Below the pieces are notes generated by a model. It was not told the DNA's origin and made no database searches. It worked only from the letters and a program-made list of their open reading frames with translations. A program made the translations under genes and the position numbers. From Parapusillimonas granuli (GTDB lineage: Bacteria > Pseudomonadota > Gammaproteobacteria > Burkholderiales > Burkholderiaceae_B): 64,000 nt of DNA. Below are positions 16,427 to 25,363 of this stretch, one piece after another. Position 1 is the stretch's first letter; each line of letters begins with the position of its first letter. The stretch is from contig NZ_JACCEM010000007.1 in assembly GCF_013416525.1 (NCBI RefSeq), forward strand, positions 1 to 64,000, read 5' to 3'.

Positions 16427-16450
16427 GTCGAGTTTTTCCACGATTGGGGT

Positions 16451-17470
16451 TCAAGCGTCCTGGCGCTGCCTGAGCAGATCGAGCGCGACGTCCACGATCA
16501 TGTCCTCCTGCCCGCCGACCATGCGGCGGCGGCCGAGCTCGACCAGAATGTCCACGGTCGGCAATTGGTACTTTTGTGCCGCCGCTTCGGCATGGCGAAG
16601 AAAGGAGCTGTATACGCCCGCGTAGCCCAAGGCAAGGGTTTCCCGGTCGACGCGGACAGGGCGGTCTTGCAGAGGGCGCACGATGTCGTCCGCCGCGTCC
16701 ATCAATCGATATAGATCGGTGCCATGATGCCAGCCGAGGCGCTCCGCCGCGGCAATGAAGACTTCCAGTGGGGCATTGCCGGCGCCGGCGCCCATGCCGG
16801 CCAGCGATGCATCGATCCGTATCGCCCCCGCTTGCACCGCTGCGATCGAATTGGCGACGCCCAGGCTCAAATTATGGTGCGCATGAATACCGATCGCCGT
16901 CTCGGGCTGCAGGACGTCGCGAAGCGCCCGTACCCGCGCCGAGACGTCGTCCATGTTCATGGCGCCGCCCGAGTCCACCACATAGCAAACGGTCGCGCCG
17001 TAGCTCTCCATGAGTTGCGCTTGCCGAGCCAGGCCTTCGGGGCTGTTCATGTGGCTCATCATCAGGAATCCGACGGCCTCCATGCCGAGTTCCCTCGCAT
17101 AGGAGATATGCTGCCTGGAGACGTCGGCTTCCGTGCAATGGGTGGCGACACGGACGACGCGCGCTCCGGCGCCATAAGCCGCCTTCAAGTCATGCACGGT
17201 GCCGATGCCGGGGATGAGCAAGGTGGCGATCCTGGCATGCCGAACGACGTCGGCGACGGCCTCGATCCACTCCAGATCGGTATGCGCGCCGAACCCATAG
17301 TTGAAGCTCGAACCCTGCAGGCCGTCGCCATGGGCCACTTCAATGGAATCGACTTTTGCGCCGTCCAGGGCCTCGGCGATCCGGCGCACGTCGGCGACGC
17401 TGTATTGATGGCGGATGGCATGGCTGCCATCACGTAAGGTCACGTCTGAAATATACAGTTTGGTGCTCAT
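16451..17470 (-). CDS. mhpE: MhpE: 4-hydroxy-2-oxovalerate aldolase
   Basis: The 339-residue DRE-TIM aldolase starts [20 protein letters not shown] with the divalent-metal and catalytic segment VTLRDGSHA. It continues with [16 protein letters not shown] and ends with the partner-interaction region that channels acetaldehyde to MhpF. It cleaves 4-hydroxy-2-oxovalerate into pyruvate and acetaldehyde. It lies directly after mhpF (39 bp), in the usual paired arrangement, since the two proteins form a channeling complex. Length is standard. Confidence 0.93.
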   Translation of the reverse strand: MSTKLYISDVTLRDGSHAIRHQYSVADVRRIAEALDGAKVDSIEVAHGDGLQGSSFNYGFGAHTDLEWIEAVADVVRHARIATLLIPGIGTVHDLKAAYGAGARVVRVATHCTEADVSRQHISYARELGMEAVGFLMMSHMNSPEGLARQAQLMESYGATVCYVVDSGGAMNMDDVSARVRALRDVLQPETAIGIHAHHNLSLGVANSIAAVQAGAIRIDASLAGMGAGAGNAPLEVFIAAAERLGWHHGTDLYRLMDAADDIVRPLQDRPVRVDRETLALGYAGVYSSFLRHAEAAAQKYQLPTVDILVELGRRRMVGGQEDMIVDVALDLLRQRQDA

Positions 17471-17509
17471 GGCTGTTCTTCCCGAAATATTCTTGTGAAC
17501 CGGCCCGAC

Positions 17510-18451
17510 TCAGGCGGTGGCGGCGAAGCCGTCTACGCGCGAAGCCATGCGCTCCGCCGTGCGCAAGGCGGCGCTGGTCATGATGTCCAGGTTTCCCGCA
17601 TAGGCCGGCAGGTAGTGGGCGGCTCCTTCGACTTCAAGAAAAACCGAGGTTTTCAGCCCTGACAAGCGGCCTACGCCGGGCACGTTGAGGTCCTTGACCC
17701 GATCGAATTGCACCGGCTGCTTCAGGCGATAACCAGGCACGTATTCCTGCACGGCCGCCACCATGTCGCGTATGGACTTGGCGATGGTGTCTTCGTCGGC
17801 GACGTCGCTCAGCACATACACCGTGTCGCGCATGATGAGGGGCGGCTCGGCGGGATTCAAAATGATGATGGCTTTTCCTTTCGTTGCGCCGCCTATGCTT
17901 TGCAGGGCGGCCGAGGTCGTTTCCGTGAATTCGTCAATGTTGGCGCGCGTACCCGGCCCGGCCGACCTGGATGAGATCGAGGCGACGATTTCACCGTAGT
18001 GCACCCGGGCGATACGCGATACGGCGGCAACGATGGGGATGGTCGCCTGACCGCCGCACGTAACCATATTGACATTGGGCGCATCCGGGTGCCGGTCGCC
18101 ATTGACGACGGGTACGCAGTAAGGCCCGATGGCGGCGGGCGTCAGGTCCACCATGCGAATGTGCGGCTTGGCCTGGCGGAGCAAGGCGTCGTTCTTGACA
18201 TGCGCGCCCGCACTGGTGGCGTCGAACACGAGGTCTATATCAGCGAACGCAGGCAGCCGCAGCAAGCCCTCCACGGATTCATGGGTCGTCGCCACGCCTA
18301 GACGTGTGGCCCTTGCCAGTCCATCGGACCCGGGGTCGATGCCCACCATGGCGCCCATTTCGATGTTTCGCCCATGGCGCAGGATTTTTATCATCAAGTC
18401 TGTGCCGATATTGCCGCTGCCGATGATGGCGGCCTTGAGTTTCTTGCTCAT
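17510..18451 (-). CDS. mhpF: MhpF: acetaldehyde dehydrogenase (acylating)
   Basis: The 313-residue protein begins [20 protein letters not shown], a Rossmann NAD site. The catalytic Cys lies in [14 protein letters not shown], followed by [20 protein letters not shown]. It oxidises acetaldehyde with CoA and NAD to acetyl-CoA, taking acetaldehyde directly from the aldolase MhpE. It is placed between mhpD and mhpE. Length and motifs match the DmpF/BphJ/MhpF family throughout. Confidence 0.93.
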   Translation of the reverse strand: MSKKLKAAIIGSGNIGTDLMIKILRHGRNIEMGAMVGIDPGSDGLARATRLGVATTHESVEGLLRLPAFADIDLVFDATSAGAHVKNDALLRQAKPHIRMVDLTPAAIGPYCVPVVNGDRHPDAPNVNMVTCGGQATIPIVAAVSRIARVHYGEIVASISSRSAGPGTRANIDEFTETTSAALQSIGGATKGKAIIILNPAEPPLIMRDTVYVLSDVADEDTIAKSIRDMVAAVQEYVPGYRLKQPVQFDRVKDLNVPGVGRLSGLKTSVFLEVEGAAHYLPAYAGNLDIMTSAALRTAERMASRVDGFAATA

Positions 18452-18514
18452 ATGATCTCTCTGTGTGAAGGAGGCATGCGTGCGCAGCAGCCGGGGCCGC
18501 GAGATGCGCGCGAT

Positions 18515-19297
18515 TCAGAACTGCGCGCGTACCGATCCGACGCCTGTGATCGTGGCTTCGAAGAGCTCGCCGGCGGCCACCGGCGCCATGGGGCCCAGCG
18601 CGCCGGTCAGCACCAGATCGCCCGCCCGCAGAGGCTGTCCCAGCGAGGCGAGCTTGCGGGCCAGCCATGCGGCGGCGTTGAGCGGATGGCCGAGGCAGGC
18701 GGCGCCCGAGCCTTGGGATACCGTCTCACCGTTGCGAGTCATTTGCATGGCGCATGACTTGAGATCCAGTCCATTCAGCTTGGTGGGGACCGCAGCCACG
18801 ACGACCAGCCCGCTCGAGGCATTGTCGGCCACCGTGTCGATAAAGCGGATGTTCCAGTCGGCAATGCGGCTGCTCACGATTTCGATGGCGGGCAGCACGT
18901 AGTCGACGGCATTGATGACGTCGATCAACGTTGCATCAGCAAGACAGAGGTCGCGTCCGAGAACGAGCGCGATCTCGGCTTCAGCCTTGGGCTGTAGAGT
19001 GCGAGCCAGCGGAATCGGTTCGTCGTCACCGAAAACCATGTCCGCGAACAGCGTGCCAAAGTCCGGTTGATCCACCCCCAGCTGCTTCTGAACGGCCAAT
19101 GACGTCAGGCCGATCTTGCGGCCGATGATGCGGCGGCCGTTCGCGACGGCGTGCTGGACGTTGCATAGCTGTACGGCATATGCCGCCGCAGCGTCGGGGA
19201 TCTCGTTGCGCAAGGGCGGAATCGGCTTTTGGCTGGTCTCGGCCCGGCGCAATGCTTCCGCCCAAATCCGAACTTGTTGTGGGGTTGCAGTGGTCAT
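18515..19297 (-). CDS. mhpD: MhpD: 2-keto-4-pentenoate hydratase
   Basis: The 260-residue FAH-fold protein contains [16 protein letters not shown]-like [21 protein letters not shown] and the metal-site region [12 protein letters not shown]. It hydrates 2-hydroxypenta-2,4-dienoate to 4-hydroxy-2-oxovalerate. I chose ATG 19297 (MTTATPQQV), preceded by AGGA; the alternative start at 19315 lies in a poorly conserved six-residue extension. It follows mhpB closely (12-30 bp), consistent with one transcript. Confidence 0.9.
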   Translation of the reverse strand: MTTATPQQVRIWAEALRRAETSQKPIPPLRNEIPDAAAAYAVQLCNVQHAVANGRRIIGRKIGLTSLAVQKQLGVDQPDFGTLFADMVFGDDEPIPLARTLQPKAEAEIALVLGRDLCLADATLIDVINAVDYVLPAIEIVSSRIADWNIRFIDTVADNASSGLVVVAAVPTKLNGLDLKSCAMQMTRNGETVSQGSGAACLGHPLNAAAWLARKLASLGQPLRAGDLVLTGALGPMAPVAAGELFEATITGVGSVRAQF

Positions 19298-19327
19298 TTC
19301 ATTTTCCTGATTCATTGTTGCCGCGCA

Positions 19328-20269
19328 TCAGTGCATGAACAGTACGCCGTAGCCGGCGATCAGTTCCGGAATCGCTTGATAATGGCGAATGCCCGTCGTG
19401 GCCGCCTCAGCCGTCGCGGCGCGGGCGATCAGCCACGTTTTGGATTCATGCGCCGATAGGCCTGCGTCATGTTCGATCGAATCTTCGGATAAGGCTTCGA
19501 GCGCACCCAGATTGCACTGTTCTATTGCATCCAGCCATTGCCTGTCCCATTCGGGAGCCAAGGGCTTCATTCCAGAATCGCCGGCCGCGAGCGCCATGCC
19601 GGCGGCCATGACGCGTCGAGTTTTGGCATCCGCTTCGTCTCGCGTCGGCGTGCGTTTGACGGTTATGCGTTCGCGCACCGCCTCGTCCGGATGTTCCAGA
19701 GTCGGAACGGGAGGTTCGTGTGATAGTCCGCCGGAGCCGATCACCAATATGCGTTGCGGCAGCGTATCGAGCCAGCGGCCGATGCTCGCACCCAATTGCC
19801 TGCAGCGAGTGAGCCGCGGTATGCCGGGTTTGGCGACGGCATTCATGAACAACGGGATGACCGGAGGCGTATCGATGCCGTCCCACATGAACTGGAGGGC
19901 CTGAGCAAACCCATGGTCGACTTGCATGCGGCGCGAAATCGCTACATCGAAGCCACTGTCCATGAGATGCCGGCCCAGGGAAAGCGCCTGCTCTTCGGGC
20001 ACGTTCAACGGCCCGGAAGGCGTCAGATAGTCGCCTACCGAGCTTGCCCGTGTTCCCAGACAGAATGGAGGCATGAGTTCATTGAAGAAGCCGTTGTAGT
20101 GGTCGGGACCGATCAGAATGATCAGCTCGGGGTCAAAGGCTTGAACCAGTTGACGCGTGTCGCGGATGGCGCCGCTGAGCCGCTGTCCGGTCTCGCCGGG
20201 TAGCGGGTTCAAGCCAAACAGGGGGGAGTGGGACATGCCCAGGAATGCGCGTCGTGCCATATCGTTCAT
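19328..20269 (-). CDS. mhpB: MhpB: 2,3-dihydroxyphenylpropionate 1,2-dioxygenase
   Basis: The 313-residue LigB-superfamily (class III) extradiol dioxygenase is about the length of E. coli MhpB (314). Conserved His-containing segments are FLGMSHSPLFG near the N-terminus, LIGPDHYNGFF, and MQVDHGFAQAL. It cleaves the catechol ring next to the hydroxyls using Fe(II) and O2. The ATG at 20269 overlaps the reductase stop as ATGA, showing translational coupling; ATG 20260 is an alternative. Its presence indicates that the ring substrate is a dihydroxyphenyl-propionate or cinnamate. Confidence 0.9.
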   Translation of the reverse strand: MNDMARRAFLGMSHSPLFGLNPLPGETGQRLSGAIRDTRQLVQAFDPELIILIGPDHYNGFFNELMPPFCLGTRASSVGDYLTPSGPLNVPEEQALSLGRHLMDSGFDVAISRRMQVDHGFAQALQFMWDGIDTPPVIPLFMNAVAKPGIPRLTRCRQLGASIGRWLDTLPQRILVIGSGGLSHEPPVPTLEHPDEAVRERITVKRTPTRDEADAKTRRVMAAGMALAAGDSGMKPLAPEWDRQWLDAIEQCNLGALEALSEDSIEHDAGLSAHESKTWLIARAATAEAATTGIRHYQAIPELIAGYGVLFMH

Positions 20270-21225
20270 AGGTCCAGGACAAGCTTTCGGGTCTTGGCGC
20301 CCGAGCAGCAGATCATCATGGTGGTGTTCCCCGCCTGTTCTTCGGGCGTGAGCACGGAGTCTCGATGATCGGCTTCGCCACTGATGATGCGCGTCTCGCA
20401 ACTGCCACAGATGCCTTCGCGGCAAGATGTCTGTACGTTGATGCCGGCACGCGTGACGACGTCGAGGATGGATTGGCCGGGCGCCACTTCGAGCGCCTTC
20501 CCGCTGCGCGCGAGCTCCACCACGAAGCCGTCGCCGAGGGCGGCTTCAGTCTTGGCGGAAAAGTATTCGACATGCGACCGTGCTCGCATGTCGGCCGTCG
20601 CCGCCTCGAAGGCCTGGAGCATGCCCTTGGGCCCGCAACAATAAAGATGCGTGCCGGGCGGACGCGTCCGTACCAGTTGCGGGATATCCAGCGGTTTTCC
20701 ACCAGGCAGCTGATCGAAATGGCAGTGCAGGGTGTTGCCGCCGCTATCCGCCATTGCTTGCAGCTCTGGAACGAACGCCGCGTGGTCCGGCGTGCGCGCG
20801 CAGTAATGGATTTCCCAGGGCTTGCCCAGGGAGGTGAGGCGGCGGGCCATGGCGATGAACGGCGTGATGCCGATGCCGCCGGCGATGAAGCAGCTGCCGG
20901 GCGCTTCCTCATGCAAAGGAAAATGGTTGCGCAGTCCGGTTACCGTTAGCACATCGCCTTCGTTCAGCGCTTCATGCATGTAGCGTGAGCCGCCCATGCC
21001 CGTCGGGGAGTGATGCACGGCGATCTGATAGTGCGAGGTCTCACCAGGCGCATTGAGCAAGGAGTAGCAGCGGGCCATTCCGTTGGGCAGCAGCAGCTCT
21101 ATGTGGGCGCCGGCATCGAAATCGGGTAGCGGCCGGGCGTCAGGGTCGACAAGGGTGAACAGGCGTATGTCTCGCGCCACGTACTGGGTCGACAGGATGC
21201 GTAAGGCGGATGGATGATGGTTCAT
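20266..21225 (-). CDS. Phthalate-dioxygenase-reductase-type oxidoreductase (FMN, NAD, 2Fe-2S)
   Basis: The 319-residue electron-transfer protein has a flavin domain (CYSLLNAPGE, the RxYS-like FMN site), an NAD-binding domain (CFIAGGIGITPFIAMA, CCGPKGML) and a C-terminal plant-type ferredoxin: SCREGICGSCE plus MMICCS supply the four Cys of the 2Fe-2S centre. This order (FMN-NAD-2Fe2S) is that of PDR/VanB reductases. It would pass electrons from NADH to the Rieske dioxygenase encoded upstream in the same operon. The start at 21225 lies two bases past the previous stop. Confidence 0.9.
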   Translation of the reverse strand: MNHHPSALRILSTQYVARDIRLFTLVDPDARPLPDFDAGAHIELLLPNGMARCYSLLNAPGETSHYQIAVHHSPTGMGGSRYMHEALNEGDVLTVTGLRNHFPLHEEAPGSCFIAGGIGITPFIAMARRLTSLGKPWEIHYCARTPDHAAFVPELQAMADSGGNTLHCHFDQLPGGKPLDIPQLVRTRPPGTHLYCCGPKGMLQAFEAATADMRARSHVEYFSAKTEAALGDGFVVELARSGKALEVAPGQSILDVVTRAGINVQTSCREGICGSCETRIISGEADHRDSVLTPEEQAGNTTMMICCSGAKTRKLVLDL

Positions 21226-21227
21226 AG

Positions 21228-22262
21228 TCAGGCACACATGATCAGCGGCTTGATTGCCTTGCCTGCCGCAATCAGTTCGAACGCCCGCGCCCCTTCGGCA
21301 AGAGGGACGCGATGGCTGATGATCGGGCTTAGGTCGATCTTGTTCCCATAGACCAGTGGCGCGGCCGCTTCCCAGGTCGTCCAGAGCCGGCGGCCGTGGA
21401 TGTTGTGGATCGTGGGCCGGCCTTTGCGCCACATGCCGAAATCAAAGTCCATGGCACCGCTTGGCGTCGCGCACCAGCGCACTTCCCCCAGCGCGCCCGC
21501 CATCGAAAAACAGTTGAGAACGCCTTGAGGATTGCCGGTGTATTCGAAAACGACGTCGGCGCCTTCTCCACCGGTCAGTTTGCGCAAGACCTCGTTGGGG
21601 GACTGCGTGAGCGGGTCGACGACGACGTCCGCGCCGAGCCTTTCCGCGATAGAGCGGCGCAGCGCGTTCGGATCGACGGCAACGACACGGTGGGCGCCGA
21701 AGCATCGTGCAACCGCAATATTCATCAGTCCTATGGGACCGCAGCCGTTGATGACCACAGTCTGAGCTGATACGCCCGAACCTTCCAGCGTCGCATGCAC
21801 GGCGATGCCCAAGGGTTCCAATAGGGCGGCCATTTCGGGATCCGCTCCCGCCGGGTTGACCCACGCGATGGAAGCGGGCACGGTCACATACTCCGCGAAA
21901 GTCCCGTCGATATCGATGCCGGGATACCGCGTATCGGGGCAGACATGCGCTCGTCCGGTGCGGCAGGCTTTGCAATGCCAACATGGAATGTGGCTCTCGA
22001 GGCTGACCAAGTCTCGTTCACGAATGTGGCGGACCCCGGCTCCCAGCTGAACCACGGTGCCGCACATTTCATGGCCGAGCGTGGTGGGCAGCTTTAGCCG
22101 TTGCGCGTAGGCGCCATGGCCGTGGTAGATCTGCATGTCTGTTCCGCATACTCCCGCGCTGTGCACCTTCAGCAGGATTTCGCCCTCGGCCGGCGCGCGA
22201 GGTTCGCAATGGCGTATGGCCAGGCCGCCGGCGCCCGCCGTGATTTTGCTCAGAGCCCGCAT
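21228..22262 (-). CDS. Zinc-dependent medium-chain alcohol dehydrogenase
   Basis: The 344-residue MDR protein has catalytic-zinc ligands in GVCGTD and GHEMCG, the structural-zinc loop CWHCKACRTGRAHVC, and an NAD site GCGPIGLMNIAVA. ATG 22262 is preceded by AAGGAG at good spacing. It lies between the Bug receptor and the reductase gene. In dioxygenase pathways a dihydrodiol dehydrogenase is needed at this point, usually an SDR; this MDR may fill that role or oxidise a side-chain alcohol. The substrate is an inference. Confidence 0.85.
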   Translation of the reverse strand: MRALSKITAGAGGLAIRHCEPRAPAEGEILLKVHSAGVCGTDMQIYHGHGAYAQRLKLPTTLGHEMCGTVVQLGAGVRHIRERDLVSLESHIPCWHCKACRTGRAHVCPDTRYPGIDIDGTFAEYVTVPASIAWVNPAGADPEMAALLEPLGIAVHATLEGSGVSAQTVVINGCGPIGLMNIAVARCFGAHRVVAVDPNALRRSIAERLGADVVVDPLTQSPNEVLRKLTGGEGADVVFEYTGNPQGVLNCFSMAGALGEVRWCATPSGAMDFDFGMWRKGRPTIHNIHGRRLWTTWEAAAPLVYGNKIDLSPIISHRVPLAEGARAFELIAAGKAIKPLIMCA

Positions 22263-22282
22263 GACACTCACTCCTTCGACGT

Positions 22283-23266
22283 TTATTGCGGTTCGATGCC
22301 GGCGTGTTTGGCCGTCTCCACCCAGCGTTCCGATTCATACTTGATCAATTCGGCGAATGCTTCGGGCGAGGATGAGGTGGCCAACAGGCCCAGGGCCTGG
22401 AAACGCTCCTGTACTTCCGGGCGCGCCAGCACTTCGCCGACGTCCGCGGCGATCTTCCTGCGGACGTCTTCCGGCACGCCCGCGGGCGCCATGAGGCCAA
22501 ACCAGAAATCGGCATGGAAGCCCGGTGCGCCGCTTTCGTCAGCCGATGGAATTTGCGGCGCGATGGGCGAGCGTTCTTTGGCAGGAATGCCCAGGGCCTT
22601 GATGCGGCCGGACTCCAGGAAGGGTTTTGCGCCGACGAGCGTGGTCAATGCCACCTGCACTTCGCCCGCAATCAGCGCGTTCAAGACCAGTGCTTCGCCT
22701 CGGTAGTTGACGTTCTCCGGAGTGACCCCGTTCTTCAGGGCAAAATCTTCGAATGCAAGTCGGGATGCGCTGCCGAATGCGCCGTGGAAAACCGTGTCGG
22801 GATTCTTGCGCGCATACTCGACGAATTCAGCCATGTCGTTGACGGGCACTTTCGGATTCACTGAAAGCACATAGTCGCCTTTGGCAAATTGAGCGATGGG
22901 AGTCAGATCCGTGTGAGGGTCGAAACCGGGATTCTTCAGGAACAGTTTGATGGTTCCGATCGATACGGGAGTCACCAGCAGCGTATGGCCATCGCTTTTT
23001 GCATTGGCTACGGTCAATGCGCCTATGGATCCGCTGGCCCCGGGTTTGTTTTCTATGACGACGGATCGGCCCCATTTCTGAGCCAGCAATTCACCAAGAA
23101 TGCGTGAAGCGGTGTCGGAGGACCCTCCCGGCGAGAACGGCACCACGAGCGTGACCGTTTGCGTCGGGAAACCGGCCTGTGCAATGGCCGGCAGCGCCAG
23201 CGCGGCCGAGGCGGCGAGCAGGGCCTTGCCTGCCCAGGAACAGAATGCTTGTTTAAGAGTGATCAT
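22283..23266 (-). CDS. Bug-family tripartite tricarboxylate-type substrate-binding protein
   Basis: The 327-residue periplasmic receptor has a signal peptide (ITLKQAFCSWAGKALLAASA...AIAQA) and the Bug pattern VTLVVPFSPGGSSDTASRIL near the mature N-terminus, then VVIENKPGASG. Bug (Bordetella uptake gene) proteins bind small carboxylates, including aromatic acids, for TctAB-type transporters. No tctA/tctB genes lie nearby, the usual situation for these receptors in Bordetella-related genomes. Inside the operon it probably binds the pathway's aromatic acid. Confidence 0.9.
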   Translation of the reverse strand: MITLKQAFCSWAGKALLAASAALALPAIAQAGFPTQTVTLVVPFSPGGSSDTASRILGELLAQKWGRSVVIENKPGASGSIGALTVANAKSDGHTLLVTPVSIGTIKLFLKNPGFDPHTDLTPIAQFAKGDYVLSVNPKVPVNDMAEFVEYARKNPDTVFHGAFGSASRLAFEDFALKNGVTPENVNYRGEALVLNALIAGEVQVALTTLVGAKPFLESGRIKALGIPAKERSPIAPQIPSADESGAPGFHADFWFGLMAPAGVPEDVRRKIAADVGEVLARPEVQERFQALGLLATSSSPEAFAELIKYESERWVETAKHAGIEPQ

Positions 23267-23352
23267 TGCTTCTATTGGGATATCGAAAATGGTGGGGATG
23301 GTCCGGCAGCGTTTGGCTGCCGGCACGCATGGGTTTGATTCGGGCGATGGGG

Positions 23353-23838
23353 TCAGATGAGAAAGGACAGGCCGACGATGGGCTGGTAGCGATTCAAGAG
23401 AACGATCTTCTTCTGGTGAATCTTCCATTCGCCTTGGTCGCGCCGCGCATGCATCGTGCAATGCCCCGGATACACGCGCATCTCGCCCAAGCCGCGTTGA
23501 CGCCAGTCGCCCGCGCGCATTTCCGTCAAGTGCAAGCAGAAACGGGCGGTTGCGGTGGAGTCGCCATCCTGCTGGATCCGGATGTTCGTTACCATGCGCA
23601 TCGTCAGGGACCGCGGGTTCTGCGCAACGCGGCCCTGGTTGAGTATCTGCTCGACGCGCATGGCCAGGCGGATGCGGTTGTCGTAGATGATGGAGGAGTC
23701 TTTGAGCGGATCGGCGTGCTCGTCGATCGGAATCCAGTAGCTGGCATCTTCGGTATAAAGCGAGAGCCAGTCGTCCAGCTTTCCGTCGTCCAGCAATTCG
23801 GCTTCACGCAGAATCAGTGCTTCGATTGGATGTGTCAT
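23353..23838 (-). CDS. Ring-hydroxylating dioxygenase, small (beta) subunit
   Basis: The 161-residue protein begins THPIEALILREAELLDDGKL followed by DDWLSLYTEDASYWIP, the SnoaL/NTF2-like cone typical of beta subunits of Rieske dioxygenases. The structural subunit forms alpha3beta3 complexes with the large subunit encoded 20 bp upstream. Conserved features include DNRIRLAMRVEQIL and WKIHQKKIVLLN near the end. Length is usual (160-190). Confidence 0.9.
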   Translation of the reverse strand: MTHPIEALILREAELLDDGKLDDWLSLYTEDASYWIPIDEHADPLKDSSIIYDNRIRLAMRVEQILNQGRVAQNPRSLTMRMVTNIRIQQDGDSTATARFCLHLTEMRAGDWRQRGLGEMRVYPGHCTMHARRDQGEWKIHQKKIVLLNRYQPIVGLSFLI

Positions 23839-23858
23839 CTTGGTTTCCTGGATAGATC

Positions 23859-25124
23859 TCAAGCCTGGCCGCCCATCATGGACCGCCATTTGCGCCAGAA
23901 AGCGCGCTGGGGCACTTCGTCGCTATAAACGCCTATACGTTCCCCATCGGATTTGATTTCCTCGTGCTTCAAGCCTCGGCTCAAGGTGATCCAATCGAAG
24001 CCGACGGCGTTCAAGGCATGCTGGCCGCCGGCAAATACGTCGATGTCGTCCGCCGACAGAATCCCGGCCGTGCCCACGCGAGTCTGAGCGTCCAGCATTC
24101 GATTGCTGTTGATTTCATCGTGCGCACCCTCGATCATCAAGGGGTATGAATACACTTCCGTCCGATCATGGCTGATGGGCTGAATGACGCGGATATTGAA
24201 ATCGAAAATGACGAGATTCGGGAAAATCAAAAACTGGCGATTGGTCAGGATCTCGGCTGCGGCCTCAGCGCCATGGAGCGCCTTGAGTTTGTCGTTGTAG
24301 GCCTGGCGCACGGCGGGGTCGATGCCGCCTGACTCCAAGGGGGCGCCGGCTTCCAGCGTGCCGTGTCCTTCCGGATAGCCGCGGGTATAGCCGCCGGGCC
24401 GCACCGCAACGTCCACCGCCCGGTTCTCAAACGATCCGTCAAACTTCCGTACCGTATTGAAAGCCGACCGGTGCACAAAGCCCGGATGGTAGCCGTCGCA
24501 GACGTTCTCCGTCTGAAACTTCCAATTGCCCGCATAGCCGTACTTGTGCGAGGTGGCGACGCGATAGGCACCGCCGGCCGTACGCTTCAGCCAGATGTCG
24601 ATGTGCTGCTTGACGCCGCCCAAGAAGGTCTCGAGGTCCTCGACGTCCGGATTGAACGATCCGAAGACCAGGCCGCCATAGGAAGCGATGCGCGGCACCG
24701 CTTTCAGATGCTTGTCGGCTTTGTCGAAGCAGTCGGGATAACGAGCTTCGTCCGGAATGCCGATGAGCTCGCCTGATGGACGAAACGACCATCCGTGGTA
24801 TGGGCAGACGAAGGCGCGTGTGTTGCCTGTTTCTTCACGGCACAAAGTGGCGCCGCGATGGGTACAGACATTGAGAACGGCGTGGATGGCGCCGTCGCGG
24901 CCCTTCGAAACTATGACCGGGCGAGTGCCGATTTGGGTGGACTTGAAGTCCCCGGGGTTGGCTAGTTCGCTCTCATGGCAGAGATAGACCCATGTACCGT
25001 AAAAAATTCGCTCGAGTTCCTGCTCGAAGATATCTTCGCCGCGATACGCGGATGTGGACACTCGGAATTCCTCTGGTTGGTCATCGACCAGGGCATGCAT
25101 GGTGTCTGGCGTTAAAGTGCTCAT
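23859..25124 (-). CDS. Ring-hydroxylating dioxygenase, large (alpha) subunit
   Basis: The 421-residue catalytic subunit has a Rieske 2Fe-2S site CTHRGATLC...CPYHGW (about residues 87-110) and the mononuclear iron site ENVCDGYHPGFVHRSAF (D-x2-H-x4-H). It inserts both atoms of O2 into an aromatic ring to give a cis-dihydrodiol. It is the first gene of the mhp-type operon, with AAGGAGAAC upstream. With a PDR-type reductase and no separate ferredoxin it forms a two-component system like benzoate or anthranilate dioxygenases. The substrate, probably a phenylpropanoid acid, is inferred from mhpB. Confidence 0.92.
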   Translation of the reverse strand: MSTLTPDTMHALVDDQPEEFRVSTSAYRGEDIFEQELERIFYGTWVYLCHESELANPGDFKSTQIGTRPVIVSKGRDGAIHAVLNVCTHRGATLCREETGNTRAFVCPYHGWSFRPSGELIGIPDEARYPDCFDKADKHLKAVPRIASYGGLVFGSFNPDVEDLETFLGGVKQHIDIWLKRTAGGAYRVATSHKYGYAGNWKFQTENVCDGYHPGFVHRSAFNTVRKFDGSFENRAVDVAVRPGGYTRGYPEGHGTLEAGAPLESGGIDPAVRQAYNDKLKALHGAEAAAEILTNRQFLIFPNLVIFDFNIRVIQPISHDRTEVYSYPLMIEGAHDEINSNRMLDAQTRVGTAGILSADDIDVFAGGQHALNAVGFDWITLSRGLKHEEIKSDGERIGVYSDEVPQRAFWRKWRSMMGGQA

Positions 25125-25149
25125 ACTGTTCTCCTTGCTGACGGATCAC

Positions 25150-25178
25150 ATGCTATGAGCCGACTTGATCTGGATCAA
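25150..25178 (-). promoter_or_regulatory. Promoter of the dioxygenase-mhp operon with a perfect FNR box
   Basis: TTGATCTGGATCAA (25165-25178) is an exact FNR/ANR box (TTGAT-N4-ATCAA). On the minus strand its first half is also a -35 (TTGATC), followed after 17 bases by TAGCAT (25155-25150) as a -10. Transcription would start near 25144, leaving a short leader with AAGGAG. A regulator bound here would block the -35, implying repression at low oxygen. Confidence 0.6.
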
Positions 25179-25195
25179 TGATTTCGTGAGATAGG

Positions 25196-25210
25196 GTGCA
25201 CTTTGTGCAC
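25196..25210. promoter_or_regulatory. Inverted repeat GTGCAC-TTT-GTGCAC upstream of the dioxygenase operon
   Basis: A perfect six-base inverted repeat with a three-base spacer lies about 20 bp upstream of the -35 element of the operon, an activator-type position. It may be the site of the IclR-family regulator or of another activator. The binding protein is inferred. Confidence 0.45.
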
Positions 25211-25328
25211 GGACGCGATGCCGAAGCACGGGACGCCGAAATCTTGGGAAAAGCGCGGCGAGGCCTGACAGGCGCCAATCCGCCCGCATGCCATGCAAGA
25301 CATAAGGAAATCCATCGCAACCCAAGCC

Positions 25329-25359
25329 TTGACATAGTGACATCATGATGTCACTATGT
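25329..25359 (+). promoter_or_regulatory. gntR promoter inside a 28-bp perfect palindrome
   Basis: A perfect palindrome spans 25332-25359 (half site ACATAGTGACATCA). TTGACA (25329-25334) overlaps its left edge, and 17 bases later CACTAT (25352-25357) is the -10. Transcription would begin at about 25364, the A of the gntR ATG. The palindrome is placed for autorepression by the GntR protein. Confidence 0.7.
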
Positions 25360-25363
25360 TCAT

